A stretch of 29,263 nucleotides of DNA, from positions 1 through 29,263 of IMG/VR virus record IMGVR_UViG_3300031753_000032; one strand, written 5' to 3'. Source of the stretch: a virus. The notes beneath the pieces were generated by a model. That model searched no databases and was not told where the DNA came from. It saw nothing but the letters and a program-made list of their open reading frames with translations. Shown one piece after another: positions 6,982 to 13,875 of the stretch. Position numbers and translations under genes: made by a program. Every line of letters starts with the position of its first letter. The stretch's first letter is position 1.

Positions 6982-7452
6982 CTACTCCACCTCACTACCT
7001 AATACAGTCCTAATATTCTTAGTTAATAGATGGGCCTTAGACTTATGAGGCCTATTAGGATTAGAATGCTCGCCTCCACTTGAATGACCTTCTCCAATAG
7101 GACGATCCGGCTTATTCAACTTATACATCCCTGGCTCAAATCCTCCCCCTCTATCAAAACTAACCACTTCTCTACTGACATGCTCAGGAACAGCAAACCT
7201 AATCGCCTTCCTGCCCTTAATCATATAAGCGGTCTTAACACTGATGATAACTCCATCTAAGTTCAACTTTCTCTTACATGCTACTGCCATCGCACAAGTC
7301 TTATGAGCCTTCCTAGTGGCCACATGGTCATCATGCTTAGTGACCTCAATGGTCAACCCGGCTTTAGCATCAGTCACCCGATTAACCTCAGGGAAGTATT
7401 TCCTGACAATCCCAAGTGCTCTACTGATAGCAACCTTCTTTCTACTTGTCAT
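6982..7452 (-). CDS. basic hypothetical phage protein (156 aa)
   Basis: The N-terminal two thirds (RKKVAISRALGIVRKYFPEV, then TIEVTKHDDHVATRKAH, then GVIISVKTAYMIKGRKAIRF) look like a compact alpha/beta domain. The C-terminal tail is Gly/Ser/His/Lys-rich and probably disordered. The protein is strongly basic, suggesting nucleic-acid binding. AAGGAGG stands ideally before the ATG. It is separated from the upstream gene by a 104-base gap holding a 13-bp inverted repeat. I recognise no named family. Confidence 0.7.
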   Translation of the reverse strand: MTSRKKVAISRALGIVRKYFPEVNRVTDAKAGLTIEVTKHDDHVATRKAHKTCAMAVACKRKLNLDGVIISVKTAYMIKGRKAIRFAVPEHVSREVVSFDRGGGFEPGMYKLNKPDRPIGEGHSSGGEHSNPNRPHKSKAHLLTKNIRTVLGSEVE

Positions 7453-7490
7453 ATTAACCCTCCTTAGTTATCATTATTAAGATATAACCC

Positions 7491-7531
7491 ATAGTAACTA
7501 TAACCTCTATTAAGATAATTATAGTTACTAT
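7491..7531. repeat. 13-bp inverted repeat with nested ATAGTWACTAT palindromes
   Basis: ATAGTAACTATAA (7491-7503) and TTATAGTTACTAT (7519-7531) are perfect inverted copies with a 15-base loop. Each arm is itself an ATAGT-A/T-ACTAT palindrome. The element sits in the leader of the 156-residue gene and could be paired operators or an mRNA stem-loop. On the minus strand it also contains TATAAT, but I see no good -35. Confidence 0.55.
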
Positions 7532-7556
7532 AGCCCATCTTGGGAGCCTATTACCA

Positions 7557-7904
7557 TTACTCTCCTTCTTCAGTCTCAATCTCCGGCCCATCTGCTATTA
7601 AAGCCTCAGCCTCAGCATTAGCTTCTTCATAATCATCACTGACGGTTGTAACTGGATCACCTTCTGATTGAGCCATGACAGTCTGCTCTGATACTGGCTC
7701 AACTGTCATCCCCTGCCCTTCCGTCTGCTCTAATACCATTGACAGTGCTGTTATCCGCCTCCTATGCATAACCGGCAGCCTCTTAAGCTCCCTCGCGGCC
7801 TTCCCTAGAGCCACCATCCAGTTACTGCCTTCTACTATTACTGACTGATGGGAATCTCTACCTAGAATTGGAAAGTTAGCTGTTACTCGGAATCGACGGG
7901 CCAT
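7557..7904 (-). CDS. hypothetical protein next to the ubiquitin-like cassette (115 aa)
   Basis: The first 60 residues (RRFRVTANFPILGRDSHQSVIVEG, then NWMVALGKAARELKRL) look like a small alpha/beta domain: two strands, then a helix with an Asn-Trp-x-x-Ala-Leu motif. The rest is acidic and probably disordered, ending in EIETEEGE. GAGGAGG before the ATG is strong. It follows the JAB gene and a 64-residue gene with 2-base spacing, so it belongs to the same transcript. A partner or substrate of the conjugation system is possible but only inferred. Confidence 0.65.
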   Translation of the reverse strand: MARRFRVTANFPILGRDSHQSVIVEGSNWMVALGKAARELKRLPVMHRRRITALSMVLEQTEGQGMTVEPVSEQTVMAQSEGDPVTTVSDDYEEANAEAEALIADGPEIETEEGE

Positions 7905-7906
7905 AA

Positions 7907-8101
7907 TTAATCCTCCTCAAAAGGATAGCCTTCTACCTCATACTTGGCCTTATTACCTACATTATAGCTGTATTCATCAGGCCATAGTCTAACTACTCTA
8001 GTTAATTGAAACATGGTATTCATGCCTGTTACCACCTGCCCATATTTACAGTCAGGATGCCTTCCAATGGCATCCCCTACTATATCACTATCTGTTAGCA
8101 T
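7907..8101 (-). CDS. hypothetical 64-residue protein
   Basis: The product begins MLTDSDIVGDAIGRHPDCKY and ends in YEVEGYPFEED. The ATG at 8101 overlaps the JAB stop by 7 bases (ATGCTAA), and GGAAG and a G-run lie upstream. A longer frame starting at 8167 would run deep inside the zinc-finger coding end of the JAB gene and lacks a ribosome binding site. No motif is recognised. It is translationally coupled to the deconjugating enzyme. Confidence 0.55.
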   Translation of the reverse strand: MLTDSDIVGDAIGRHPDCKYGQVVTGMNTMFQLTRVVRLWPDEYSYNVGNKAKYEVEGYPFEED

Positions 8102-9546
8102 ACGCTTCCATACCCCCCAGGCCATCCAATCTCCGGCCTCAATCCCGTCCCTCCACAACTCACACATTCAATCTGAACTATCATATCCCCATTATTACTG
8201 TCAACCTTACCTGTCCCACTACACTCACCGCAGCTAACACTATCAACCTCAGCCTCCATCATCCTATCAATTTCCTCTTGAGTAGCAGGCCTAGTCCCAG
8301 TGGCATCAGTAATATCCACTTGACTACCGTCATCACTATTAGTATCTCTAGTCATAACTATCTGGCCAGTCTCCTCATCAATCTCAACGCTGGCTGACAT
8401 TATATCCTCTTGTTCGGCCATAGTCAGCGAGTTAAGTGGAGGCTTGTTAACATTCTCCTTATCAACCCACTTCCCATCCACTTTAACAACCTCCACATAT
8501 TGCTCCAATTTCTCATTCCATCTATGCGGTTTGCCGTTAATATGAAAATGCCACTCCTTGTTAGGATCATAACTGGCAATGGTTGGCCTGGATGGATTAC
8601 TAACACTGACACTATTATCTATCTCAGGTGTCCTATATCCCACAGCCACTTGCTTATCCTTAACCCTCGCCTGCCTTAACCTCTCACCACTCTCAAATGC
8701 CTTATCTAATGCCATTACATATCTATTATCACTGGCATCGCCAACGGTTAATATTTCACTGTAATTCTTAATCCACTGGCCACATTCTAACTGATGTCTT
8801 ATCATAACCTTGGCTTCACCTTTGGCATTAACAACTATCTCCACAGGCCAGTTAGAATGTCTCAAGTCCTCAGCTGAGAAGAAAACTCCCATCTGCACAT
8901 GAGAATGGATGGCTCCTATTGTATTCGGTAGATATTCAGTAAAATCATCATCTACATCCACATGGCTACTATGGGCCACTTGAGGCGGAAAGTACATCTT
9001 CCTAATCTCATACCTCGGCCCTCTATCGTCCTTAACAAACTGGCCAGTGAGATAAGCTAGCCACTCAGTGTTATAATCCTCTGCTAGGCTAATCCATTCA
9101 TTCCATAACCTAGCAGCAACATATACCTTAGGTATCTTAGCAATTGGGCACTGACCCTCAGTAATATCAGCACTATTAACTCTGAATATCCCTTTGTCAC
9201 TATCACCGATAGGCTTATAGCCGATATCTGATAGTTTGACATTAACATCAGGTCTAGCCTGCCCTCTAAACCATCCCAGTTGCTGCTGATAACTATTATC
9301 CTTATTACTGTCACTATCACTACTAGCATTACTGACATAATGCCCATTACCGTGATAATAAACTGGTAACCTTCTATCAACAGGTGGCGCTACTGTCCCA
9401 TGACCTACTTGTTGGCCACTTGCCTCAGTAGCAGCTATCTCAGTCACTCTCTCCTCAAAATGCCCAGTTATAGGAGTATCCTTAACTAGTCTAGCTAACC
9501 TCTCAGCTTCCATCTGCCGCCGTCTGGCCTTAGATCGCTTGCTCAT
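8095..9546 (-). CDS. JAB/MPN (JAMM) metalloprotease with C-terminal DnaJ-type zinc finger
   Basis: This 483-residue protein carries a complete JAMM site. Glu161 lies in TEWLAYLTG, and HSHVQMGVFFSAED (214-227) fits H-x-H-x7-S-x2-D exactly, so a zinc-dependent isopeptidase is predicted. Family members remove or process ubiquitin-like tags. The N-terminal 130 residues are low-complexity. The middle (about 330-365) includes EWHFHINGKPHRWNEKL. The C-terminus has two CxxCxGxG units (CGECSGTG at 439, CVSCGGTG at 461), as in DnaJ zinc fingers, giving a possible substrate-binding module. AGGAGG lies seven bases before the ATG, which overlaps the E1 gene end by 17 bases. The coupling to E1, E2-like and Ubl genes marks it as the deconjugating enzyme of the cassette. 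Confidence 0.88.
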   Translation of the reverse strand: MSKRSKARRRQMEAERLARLVKDTPITGHFEERVTEIAATEASGQQVGHGTVAPPVDRRLPVYYHGNGHYVSNASSDSDSNKDNSYQQQLGWFRGQARPDVNVKLSDIGYKPIGDSDKGIFRVNSADITEGQCPIAKIPKVYVAARLWNEWISLAEDYNTEWLAYLTGQFVKDDRGPRYEIRKMYFPPQVAHSSHVDVDDDFTEYLPNTIGAIHSHVQMGVFFSAEDLRHSNWPVEIVVNAKGEAKVMIRHQLECGQWIKNYSEILTVGDASDNRYVMALDKAFESGERLRQARVKDKQVAVGYRTPEIDNSVSVSNPSRPTIASYDPNKEWHFHINGKPHRWNEKLEQYVEVVKVDGKWVDKENVNKPPLNSLTMAEQEDIMSASVEIDEETGQIVMTRDTNSDDGSQVDITDATGTRPATQEEIDRMMEAEVDSVSCGECSGTGKVDSNNGDMIVQIECVSCGGTGLRPEIGWPGGYGSVC

Positions 9547-10321
9547 TGTCAGCCTCCTGAGGATTAGTAATCAGATGGCTATCCTCAACCTCTTCAATCT
9601 CAATCTCTTCATCAGCCTCATTAATATCAGTAATCAACACTCTATTACTAGTATGTCCAACATCTTCAGTCCCATCAGTTCCCCAATTAACATTAATAGT
9701 CCTATCATAGTTCCTGACATCTCCAAGTAGGACATAGTATGCCGCTATACTAGCTGCCATCGTACACGGTCCAACAAACACTGGCACACTTCTATATCCC
9801 ACATTCTCCTCATCAGCCGTTGCCATAGTCGCTGGGCTGAATGTCACTGTCATATGATGCCCATCAGCGCCACACTCAATATAGCCAATATACCTATAAT
9901 TATCCTTTCCAGCCTTAACCACCTCATCATAAACCATCCGCCTAGACTTTAAACTGTCAGTTGTCACCACCACCCACTGATATCCCTTCAGCCTATCTCT
10001 ATGAATCTCAGGCTCAAAGTTCTGCCTAGGGATAACACTAACTCCAGCCCTTAGTGACTGTATATACTCAGCCATGGCCACTGCCTTATTAACGCCAACC
10101 TTATCCGGCCCAAGCGGGAATCTATTAAGATTATTCTCGCTAATAACATCACTATCATATATATCTATCTCAGCCACTCCTGCTAGGCCTAGATATAGTG
10201 CTATCCATGATCCAATCCCGCCGCATCCTACTATGGCTACCTTCTGCTGCTGATTAATCCCTAATCCCTCATGTCGCTCATATAGGATGGGATTATCCCT
10301 ATTACTATCATTACCATCCAT
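9530..10321 (-). CDS. E1-like ThiF/MoeB-fold adenylating enzyme
   Basis: The 263-residue protein shows the ThiF/E1 signature. It has a Rossmann loop VGCGGIGSW (31-39), IYDSDVISENNLNR (54-67) with the Asp and Asn-x-x-Arg that contact ATP, Lys near 74-79, and the strand WVVVTTDSLKSRR (116-128). These enzymes adenylate the C-terminal glycine of a ubiquitin-like protein and often pass it to a cysteine. Candidate cysteines are Cys150 (IECGADG) and Cys186 (FVGPCTMAAS). Which one, if either, is catalytic cannot be decided by eye. The tail after residue 230 is very acidic. AGGAGG precedes the ATG. It starts 12 bases after the E2-like gene and overlaps the JAB gene, so stoichiometric expression is likely. 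Confidence 0.88.
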   Translation of the reverse strand: MDGNDSNRDNPILYERHEGLGINQQQKVAIVGCGGIGSWIALYLGLAGVAEIDIYDSDVISENNLNRFPLGPDKVGVNKAVAMAEYIQSLRAGVSVIPRQNFEPEIHRDRLKGYQWVVVTTDSLKSRRMVYDEVVKAGKDNYRYIGYIECGADGHHMTVTFSPATMATADEENVGYRSVPVFVGPCTMAASIAAYYVLLGDVRNYDRTINVNWGTDGTEDVGHTSNRVLITDINEADEEIEIEEVEDSHLITNPQEADNEQAI

Positions 10322-10333
10322 AGTAACCTCCTA

Positions 10334-12238
10334 TTAAATAGTGTTAGTAGTATCGTCAATTACCTCTAGATGCTCATCCTCCTCCACAGCCTCATTATCT
10401 ACCTCATCTACTACTCTAATGTCATCCTCAACGTTAATATCAGCCAGTTCCTCTCCTCTAGCCCTCCTAGCCTCTCTCAAACTCTCAACGTTAAACGTCT
10501 CCCTAGCCTCAACCTCAACTGGGACTCTCTCAGCGTCATTAAATAGCTCATCACCTAGGTTAAGGGCATCCTTGTAAACCCCCATATCTATAATCTTCTT
10601 AAGGTTAATTGGAGTCTGCGCTTGAATATCAGGATGCCAGTTGTTATAAGTAGACAACAGGCTCATCATATTAACTTCACTGCTACCTCTGTTAATAGCA
10701 GCCTGGAGCCTCCTATAACTATCAATATCTGTCATCCTCTCAGGTAGTCCTTGAAGCTCCATACAACATCTACTACTAGTTAAATGTGGCAGCTGATATC
10801 CACTAACCTCTATTATCTTAGCACTCTTATAAGCATAACTGCCATTAGTATGGTCAAACGGCAGCCAGATAGTCACCGTATGATAATTAGCTAGATGGAC
10901 TATTGACTGGTCACTGCCATCTAAATTACGATTCCACTTGATAATCTCACTCTTAGTAACTCTAGCCCTCCCTGTCCCACTTGTCTTATAATGCGTCATA
11001 CTAAAGCTATTAACCTTAGTCGATATCTCCATTCCTACTGCCATCTTATATACACTGCTATCCCATTTTCTAACCTTAATATAGTTATCAGCTATCCACT
11101 GCGGGATAGTCATAATGCTAGTTAATGCTGCCCTTTCCTTGGCTATCTGCTCTCTTGCCAACCTTAACTGCCTCTCAGCGTTACTAATGACAGCGGCTGC
11201 CTCTAACTGCCCAGTGGCCTTGATCTTAACAGCACTATCTCTCGCTGATCCCACAATCCTCTCTCTAATCGCAGCCATTGCCCTGCCAGCCTTGATAGCC
11301 CCTTTTGGCTGAAGGGTAAATAGTTGATCGCCAATGGCTATTATTGCTGGCTGAGTTACCATTGCCAGTTGTAACTCCCTATCATATATACTATTACTAA
11401 AACTCCCAGTGGCTTCCCTAGCCTGCTTAGCCAAACTAGCCTGAGTGATAGCCTCTACTAATATCGCTGGGTCCACTCCATACGTGTCAATGGCCCGGAT
11501 GATAATATACTCTAATTCCTTCATCCATGTGCCCCTGCCTAACCTTCTGACAATCCCCTTATCTAGATATTCTTTAATCTCATACTTAGTTGGCATAGGG
11601 CCATTAACCACTGTCAACTGCCAGTTAATGCTGCCATATCTATCAGCCCTTCTATCAATGGATACTCTTAGTCTAGGAACTGAGACTGGCAGCTCACTAG
11701 TCACTGGAGTTATTACTTCTACTGGCATTCCCACCACCCTCAACTCTCTAGCATACATTAAATAACAATGTCCTGGGCAATTCCCATGTGCGCCGATTCT
11801 ATGGCCATCAAATCTATCATCAAATACTACATGGACATATCCCACTAGATCAGTAGAAGTATTAGCTATCACTCTCCCTCTATGAGTCTCGCTAAACCTT
11901 CTACTGCTATCTACTCCTAATGCCATCGTCCCAACATTCTCCACTATAGTCCCCGGCGGGAATCCCTCTACAAACTCAGAGGGATTATAATTAACAGTGT
12001 TAACATTGGCCATAATAGTCTGCTCCACTATCTCAATCTCATTCCCAAACATCCAGCAACAATGTCCATTATGGCCATCAGTTGTATCTATAGCATGGCC
12101 AACAAACCCCTCCCCCCAGTTAACATGATATGCATCACCTTCTACAGCAAACACTGTCCCTGTCATCCCTACATTCAATCTGCCAGTCGCAATCCCTCTA
12201 AACGTCGGCCTGACAATGCTGCCAATAGTAATAGCCAT
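10334..12238 (-). CDS. multidomain protein with E2/UBC-like C-terminal region and duplicated SH3-like N-terminus
   Basis: This 634-residue protein lies between the Ubl and E1 genes, where an E2 is expected. Residues 5-71 and 95-169 look like two copies of a beta-rich module ending in GHNGHCCWM...EIEIV and CPGHCYLM...ELRVV. A helical stretch with a coiled-coil (331-371) follows. The region 380-540 has a UBC-like order: TVTIWLPFD, AKIIEVSGYQLPHLTSSRCC (473-492), MELQG, a helix, then YNNWHPD. Pro-His followed by Cys491/Cys492 recalls the His-Pro...Cys of divergent prokaryotic E2s. The tail is acidic. GGAGGAGGG precedes the ATG at 12238, so I prefer it to 12253. The E2 call is an inference from position and motif order; a pure scaffold is the alternative. 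Confidence 0.55.
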   Translation of the reverse strand: MAITIGSIVRPTFRGIATGRLNVGMTGTVFAVEGDAYHVNWGEGFVGHAIDTTDGHNGHCCWMFGNEIEIVEQTIMANVNTVNYNPSEFVEGFPPGTIVENVGTMALGVDSSRRFSETHRGRVIANTSTDLVGYVHVVFDDRFDGHRIGAHGNCPGHCYLMYARELRVVGMPVEVITPVTSELPVSVPRLRVSIDRRADRYGSINWQLTVVNGPMPTKYEIKEYLDKGIVRRLGRGTWMKELEYIIIRAIDTYGVDPAILVEAITQASLAKQAREATGSFSNSIYDRELQLAMVTQPAIIAIGDQLFTLQPKGAIKAGRAMAAIRERIVGSARDSAVKIKATGQLEAAAVISNAERQLRLAREQIAKERAALTSIMTIPQWIADNYIKVRKWDSSVYKMAVGMEISTKVNSFSMTHYKTSGTGRARVTKSEIIKWNRNLDGSDQSIVHLANYHTVTIWLPFDHTNGSYAYKSAKIIEVSGYQLPHLTSSRCCMELQGLPERMTDIDSYRRLQAAINRGSSEVNMMSLLSTYNNWHPDIQAQTPINLKKIIDMGVYKDALNLGDELFNDAERVPVEVEARETFNVESLREARRARGEELADINVEDDIRVVDEVDNEAVEEDEHLEVIDDTTNTI

Positions 12239-12259
12239 AATCCCTCCTCCCATCCCCTA

Positions 12260-12333
12260 TTAATAGTAATAATCATAGGCCAGAAGTTGTTATTATATTA
12301 TGATAGCTTCTGGCCCATTGTTATTACTATTAA
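12260..12333. repeat. large composite hairpin between the Ubl and E2-like genes
   Basis: Outer arms TTAATAGTAATAA (12260-12272) and TTATTACTATTAA (12321-12333) are a perfect 13-bp inverted repeat. Inner arms GGCCAGAAG (12278-12286) and CTTCTGGCC (12307-12315) are a perfect 9-bp repeat. A symmetric 5/5 internal loop separates the two stems, and the terminal loop is 20 bases. The hairpin directly abuts the Ubl stop codon. There is no T-run after it in the leftward direction, so mRNA protection or processing fits better than full termination. Confidence 0.75.
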
Positions 12334-12600
12334 TCAGCCGCGAGCGTCTTTTGCGAAAATTTCAAACGTCCTCACTCCCTTCAGTGTCTTATTCGCGTCC
12401 GGCTGCTCAACCTTCTTGCCATCAACCTTAATACTAAATGACCTAAGGCCAGCCTTCGTCGCAATCGCCTCTGATGCCTGACCAATGGTATTAGTATCCG
12501 GGATCGTCCCAGTCACCTGTCCATTGACCATAACTGTCACTAGCTTAGGCTCATTGCTACCTGTCCGCTTAACCACCTTTACTTTCTTCTTCGTTGTCAT
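12334..12600 (-). CDS. ubiquitin-like (beta-grasp) protein
   Basis: This 88-residue protein has a lysine-rich N-terminal extension, then a beta-grasp pattern: hairpin KLVTVMVNGQ/VTGTIPD, helix NTIGQASEAIATKAG, strand FSIKVDGKKV, and a final strand TFEIFAKDARG. Length and order match small prokaryotic ubiquitin-like proteins (Prok_Ub/PRTRC-C/BilA type). It ends in Arg-Gly rather than Gly-Gly. A terminal glycine directly before the stop would allow adenylation by the downstream E1 without prior processing. GGAG lies six bases before the ATG. It is the first gene of the cassette, followed by the hairpin and the E2-like gene. Lacking a database comparison, I rate the fold as probable; the E1-E2-JAB neighbours raise confidence strongly. 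Confidence 0.78.
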   Translation of the reverse strand: MTTKKKVKVVKRTGSNEPKLVTVMVNGQVTGTIPDTNTIGQASEAIATKAGLRSFSIKVDGKKVEQPDANKTLKGVRTFEIFAKDARG

Positions 12601-12620
12601 ATCACTCTCCCCAGTTAAAT

Positions 12621-12639
12621 TAGCCTGACTAGCAGGCTA
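12621..12639. repeat. 7-bp hairpin in the Ubl leader
   Basis: TAGCCTG (12621-12627) and CAGGCTA (12633-12639) form a stem with a 5-base loop, about 20 bases upstream of the Ubl ATG on the minus strand. It overlaps the proposed -10 region, so it may be an operator or a leader hairpin. Confidence 0.45.
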
Positions 12640-12672
12640 TTAGCTATGGTTAGTAGCTAATGTCAATGTCAA
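12637..12672 (-). promoter_or_regulatory. leftward promoter region of the ubiquitin-like cassette (tandem TTGACA)
   Basis: Two abutting consensus -35 hexamers TTGACA occur on the minus strand at 12672-12667 and 12666-12661. From the second, TAATAG lies 18 bases downstream at 12642-12637, a weak -10. The site follows directly after a terminator-like inverted repeat and precedes the Ubl gene, which fits a dedicated promoter for the cassette. Confidence 0.4.
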
Positions 12673-12674
12673 AA

Positions 12675-12724
12675 GGGAGCCACTAGCGTTAACATAGGGA
12701 GAGTTATCGCCTTCTGTGGCTCCC
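12675..12724 (-). terminator. possible leftward terminator upstream of the Ubl cassette
   Basis: GGGAGCCAC (12675-12683) and GTGGCTCCC (12716-12724) are a perfect 9-bp inverted repeat with a 32-base interior. In the leftward direction the stem is followed directly by TTTT. The long loop makes this a less typical rho-independent terminator. Its position between two gene sets and just before new -35 hexamers supports insulation of the cassette. Confidence 0.45.
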
Positions 12725-12781
12725 CGAGACTAGGCCAAGTTCTAGCCTCTACCCTCTCTAGGATTGCTAGAGGGATGTCAA

Positions 12782-12877
12782 TTAAAACGCAGCCCACGTC
12801 ACTACTACTATCCCATAGTAGATAATGACTGATAAGATGATTAATGCTAGATGACCGATTAACCTTAGCTTATCCAT
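12782..12877 (-). CDS. 31-residue single-pass membrane peptide
   Basis: This short frame reads MDKLRLIGHLALIILSVIIY and continues with YGIVVVTWAAF: a short charged N-terminus then one hydrophobic segment long enough to cross the membrane. The ATG overlaps the preceding TGA (TGATG), and GGAGAATAGG lies upstream, so translation is coupled to the zinc-finger gene. Such peptides may be holin-like, membrane anchors or superinfection factors; nothing here decides between these. Confidence 0.55.
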   Translation of the reverse strand: MDKLRLIGHLALIILSVIIYYGIVVVTWAAF

Positions 12878-13080
12878 CAACCTATTCTCCTAGTCTCAAT
12901 CTTCATCGTATGCTTCTGAAGAATATGCCGGATGATAGATTGCAGGGTATTTCTGGCCTTCCCACACTGTAGACAGCGGAATCCTCCATCTGCCCTAAAC
13001 CAGAACTTACTCCATCCATTACTCATAACTATCTCCCTTAGCCAATCAAGGGGAATGACCATTTTAATAGCCATCCCCAT
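12877..13080 (-). CDS. C2H2 zinc-finger small protein
   Basis: The 67-residue product contains FRCLQCGKARNTLQSIIRHI followed by LQKH. This is C-x2-C-x12-H-x4-H, a classical C2H2 finger spacing, with a basic tail. A helix (PLDWLREIVMSNGW) precedes it. No clear ribosome binding site stands before the first ATG; ATGs at codons 3 and 7 are alternatives. It ends in a TGATG overlap with the membrane peptide gene. It is likely a small DNA-binding regulator, by motif only. Confidence 0.6.
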   Translation of the reverse strand: MGMAIKMVIPLDWLREIVMSNGWSKFWFRADGGFRCLQCGKARNTLQSIIRHILQKHTMKIETRRIG

Positions 13081-13103
13081 TCATTAGCTAAGTTAACTAG
13101 CCA

Positions 13104-13397
13104 TTAACTAGCCCTAGCAGCCTCCTCCATCTTAATCCTATTCTCAATCCTCTTGACCGCCATGACATACTCTCTTCCCAGTGCAGTCACATGGTAACAC
13201 TGGCCCATCTTAGTCAATGCGCCAGCATTAACCAGCCCTTCCATAAACTCAGTGAACTGTTCGAGTGTCATCCCAAATGTCATTAACGCAGCATATAGGT
13301 ATCCCCCAGGCGTCCCTAGCAAGTCATCCCCTTCCATGACACTCTCGACTATCGCTGAGGTTAATGCCATTACCTTTGCCCTTCTATTGTCATCCAT
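13104..13397 (-). CDS. small winged-helix-like phage protein
   Basis: The 97-residue product starts MDDNRRAKVMALTSAIVESV and continues through GTPGGYLYAALMTFGMTLEQ, then a helix and GALTKMGQCYHVTALGREYV, a wing-like beta hairpin. This GxPGGxLYAALM...TLEQF layout recurs in small phage and plasmid proteins of unknown role. GGGAGG lies five bases before the ATG, so I reject the longer frame from 13490, which would overlap the upstream gene. A regulator is plausible. Confidence 0.65.
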   Translation of the reverse strand: MDDNRRAKVMALTSAIVESVMEGDDLLGTPGGYLYAALMTFGMTLEQFTEFMEGLVNAGALTKMGQCYHVTALGREYVMAVKRIENRIKMEEAARAS

Positions 13398-13407
13398 ATC
13401 TACCTCC

Positions 13408-13695
13408 CTATGTGTGGATATAACCATCTGTCTCAACCCCATGATACATGTTAGCGTAAACAAAGTAATAACAGTTAAGCAAGCTGTCATACTTCAGGCT
13501 ATCCATGATACCTTCTACCAGCTTAGAACCTTCAAACTTCTTAGCTATAGCTTCTACCACAGGCTTAGGAATAACTCCTAGCCTGTCCGTCGAACATTTA
13601 GGGCATATGAGATGGACTATGCCGGAATTACTTTCAGGTATTCCCTTCTTAATATGGAAGATGTGGCCATACTGACATTTAACGTAGCTTGGCAT
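13408..13695 (-). CDS. zinc-ribbon hypothetical protein (95 aa)
   Basis: The N-terminus MPSYVKCQYGHIFHI has a lone cysteine with GH, and LICPKCSTDRLG follows about 25 residues later, making a probable zinc ribbon. The C-terminal half is helical and ends in a tyrosine-rich stretch. GGGAGA precedes the ATG. It is the first gene downstream of the leftward promoter at 13840-13868. Function unknown. Confidence 0.65.
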   Translation of the reverse strand: MPSYVKCQYGHIFHIKKGIPESNSGIVHLICPKCSTDRLGVIPKPVVEAIAKKFEGSKLVEGIMDSLKYDSLLNCYYFVYANMYHGVETDGYIHT

Positions 13696-13723
13696 AGTTA
13701 ATCTCCCTAATTAGATTAGGATT

Positions 13724-13801
13724 GATGTTGTCAATGGTAAGAGCTATAATAGCCCTCTTTACATTTACCCGTACTTTTAGACGGTAACCATTGACAACAT
13801 C
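13724..13801. repeat. perfect 15-bp inverted repeat in an intergenic control region
   Basis: GATGTTGTCAATGGT (13724-13738) and ACCATTGACAACATC (13787-13801) are perfect inverted copies separated by 48 bases. Each arm includes a TTGACA hexamer, in opposite orientations. The pair lies just downstream of the leftward promoter at 13840-13868. Two operator half-sites allowing DNA looping, or an mRNA stem, are both possible. Confidence 0.65.
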
Positions 13802-13839
13802 GCATATGGGACAGCCATCACTAATATCATTAGCCATCC

Positions 13840-13868
13840 CATATATGCCATTGTCAAGGTAATGTCAA
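13840..13868 (-). promoter_or_regulatory. leftward sigma70-like promoter
   Basis: On the minus strand TTGACA (13868-13863) is followed after exactly 17 bases by TATATG (13845-13840). A second TTGACA lies within the spacer. Transcription would start near 13833 and run into the zinc-ribbon gene at 13695 and the genes after it. Confidence 0.55.
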
Positions 13869-13875
13869 TAGCGAT

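Noticed and set aside
13724-13801. CRISPR-like spaced repeat
   Set aside because: There are only two copies, in inverted orientation; there is no direct-repeat array and no cas gene.
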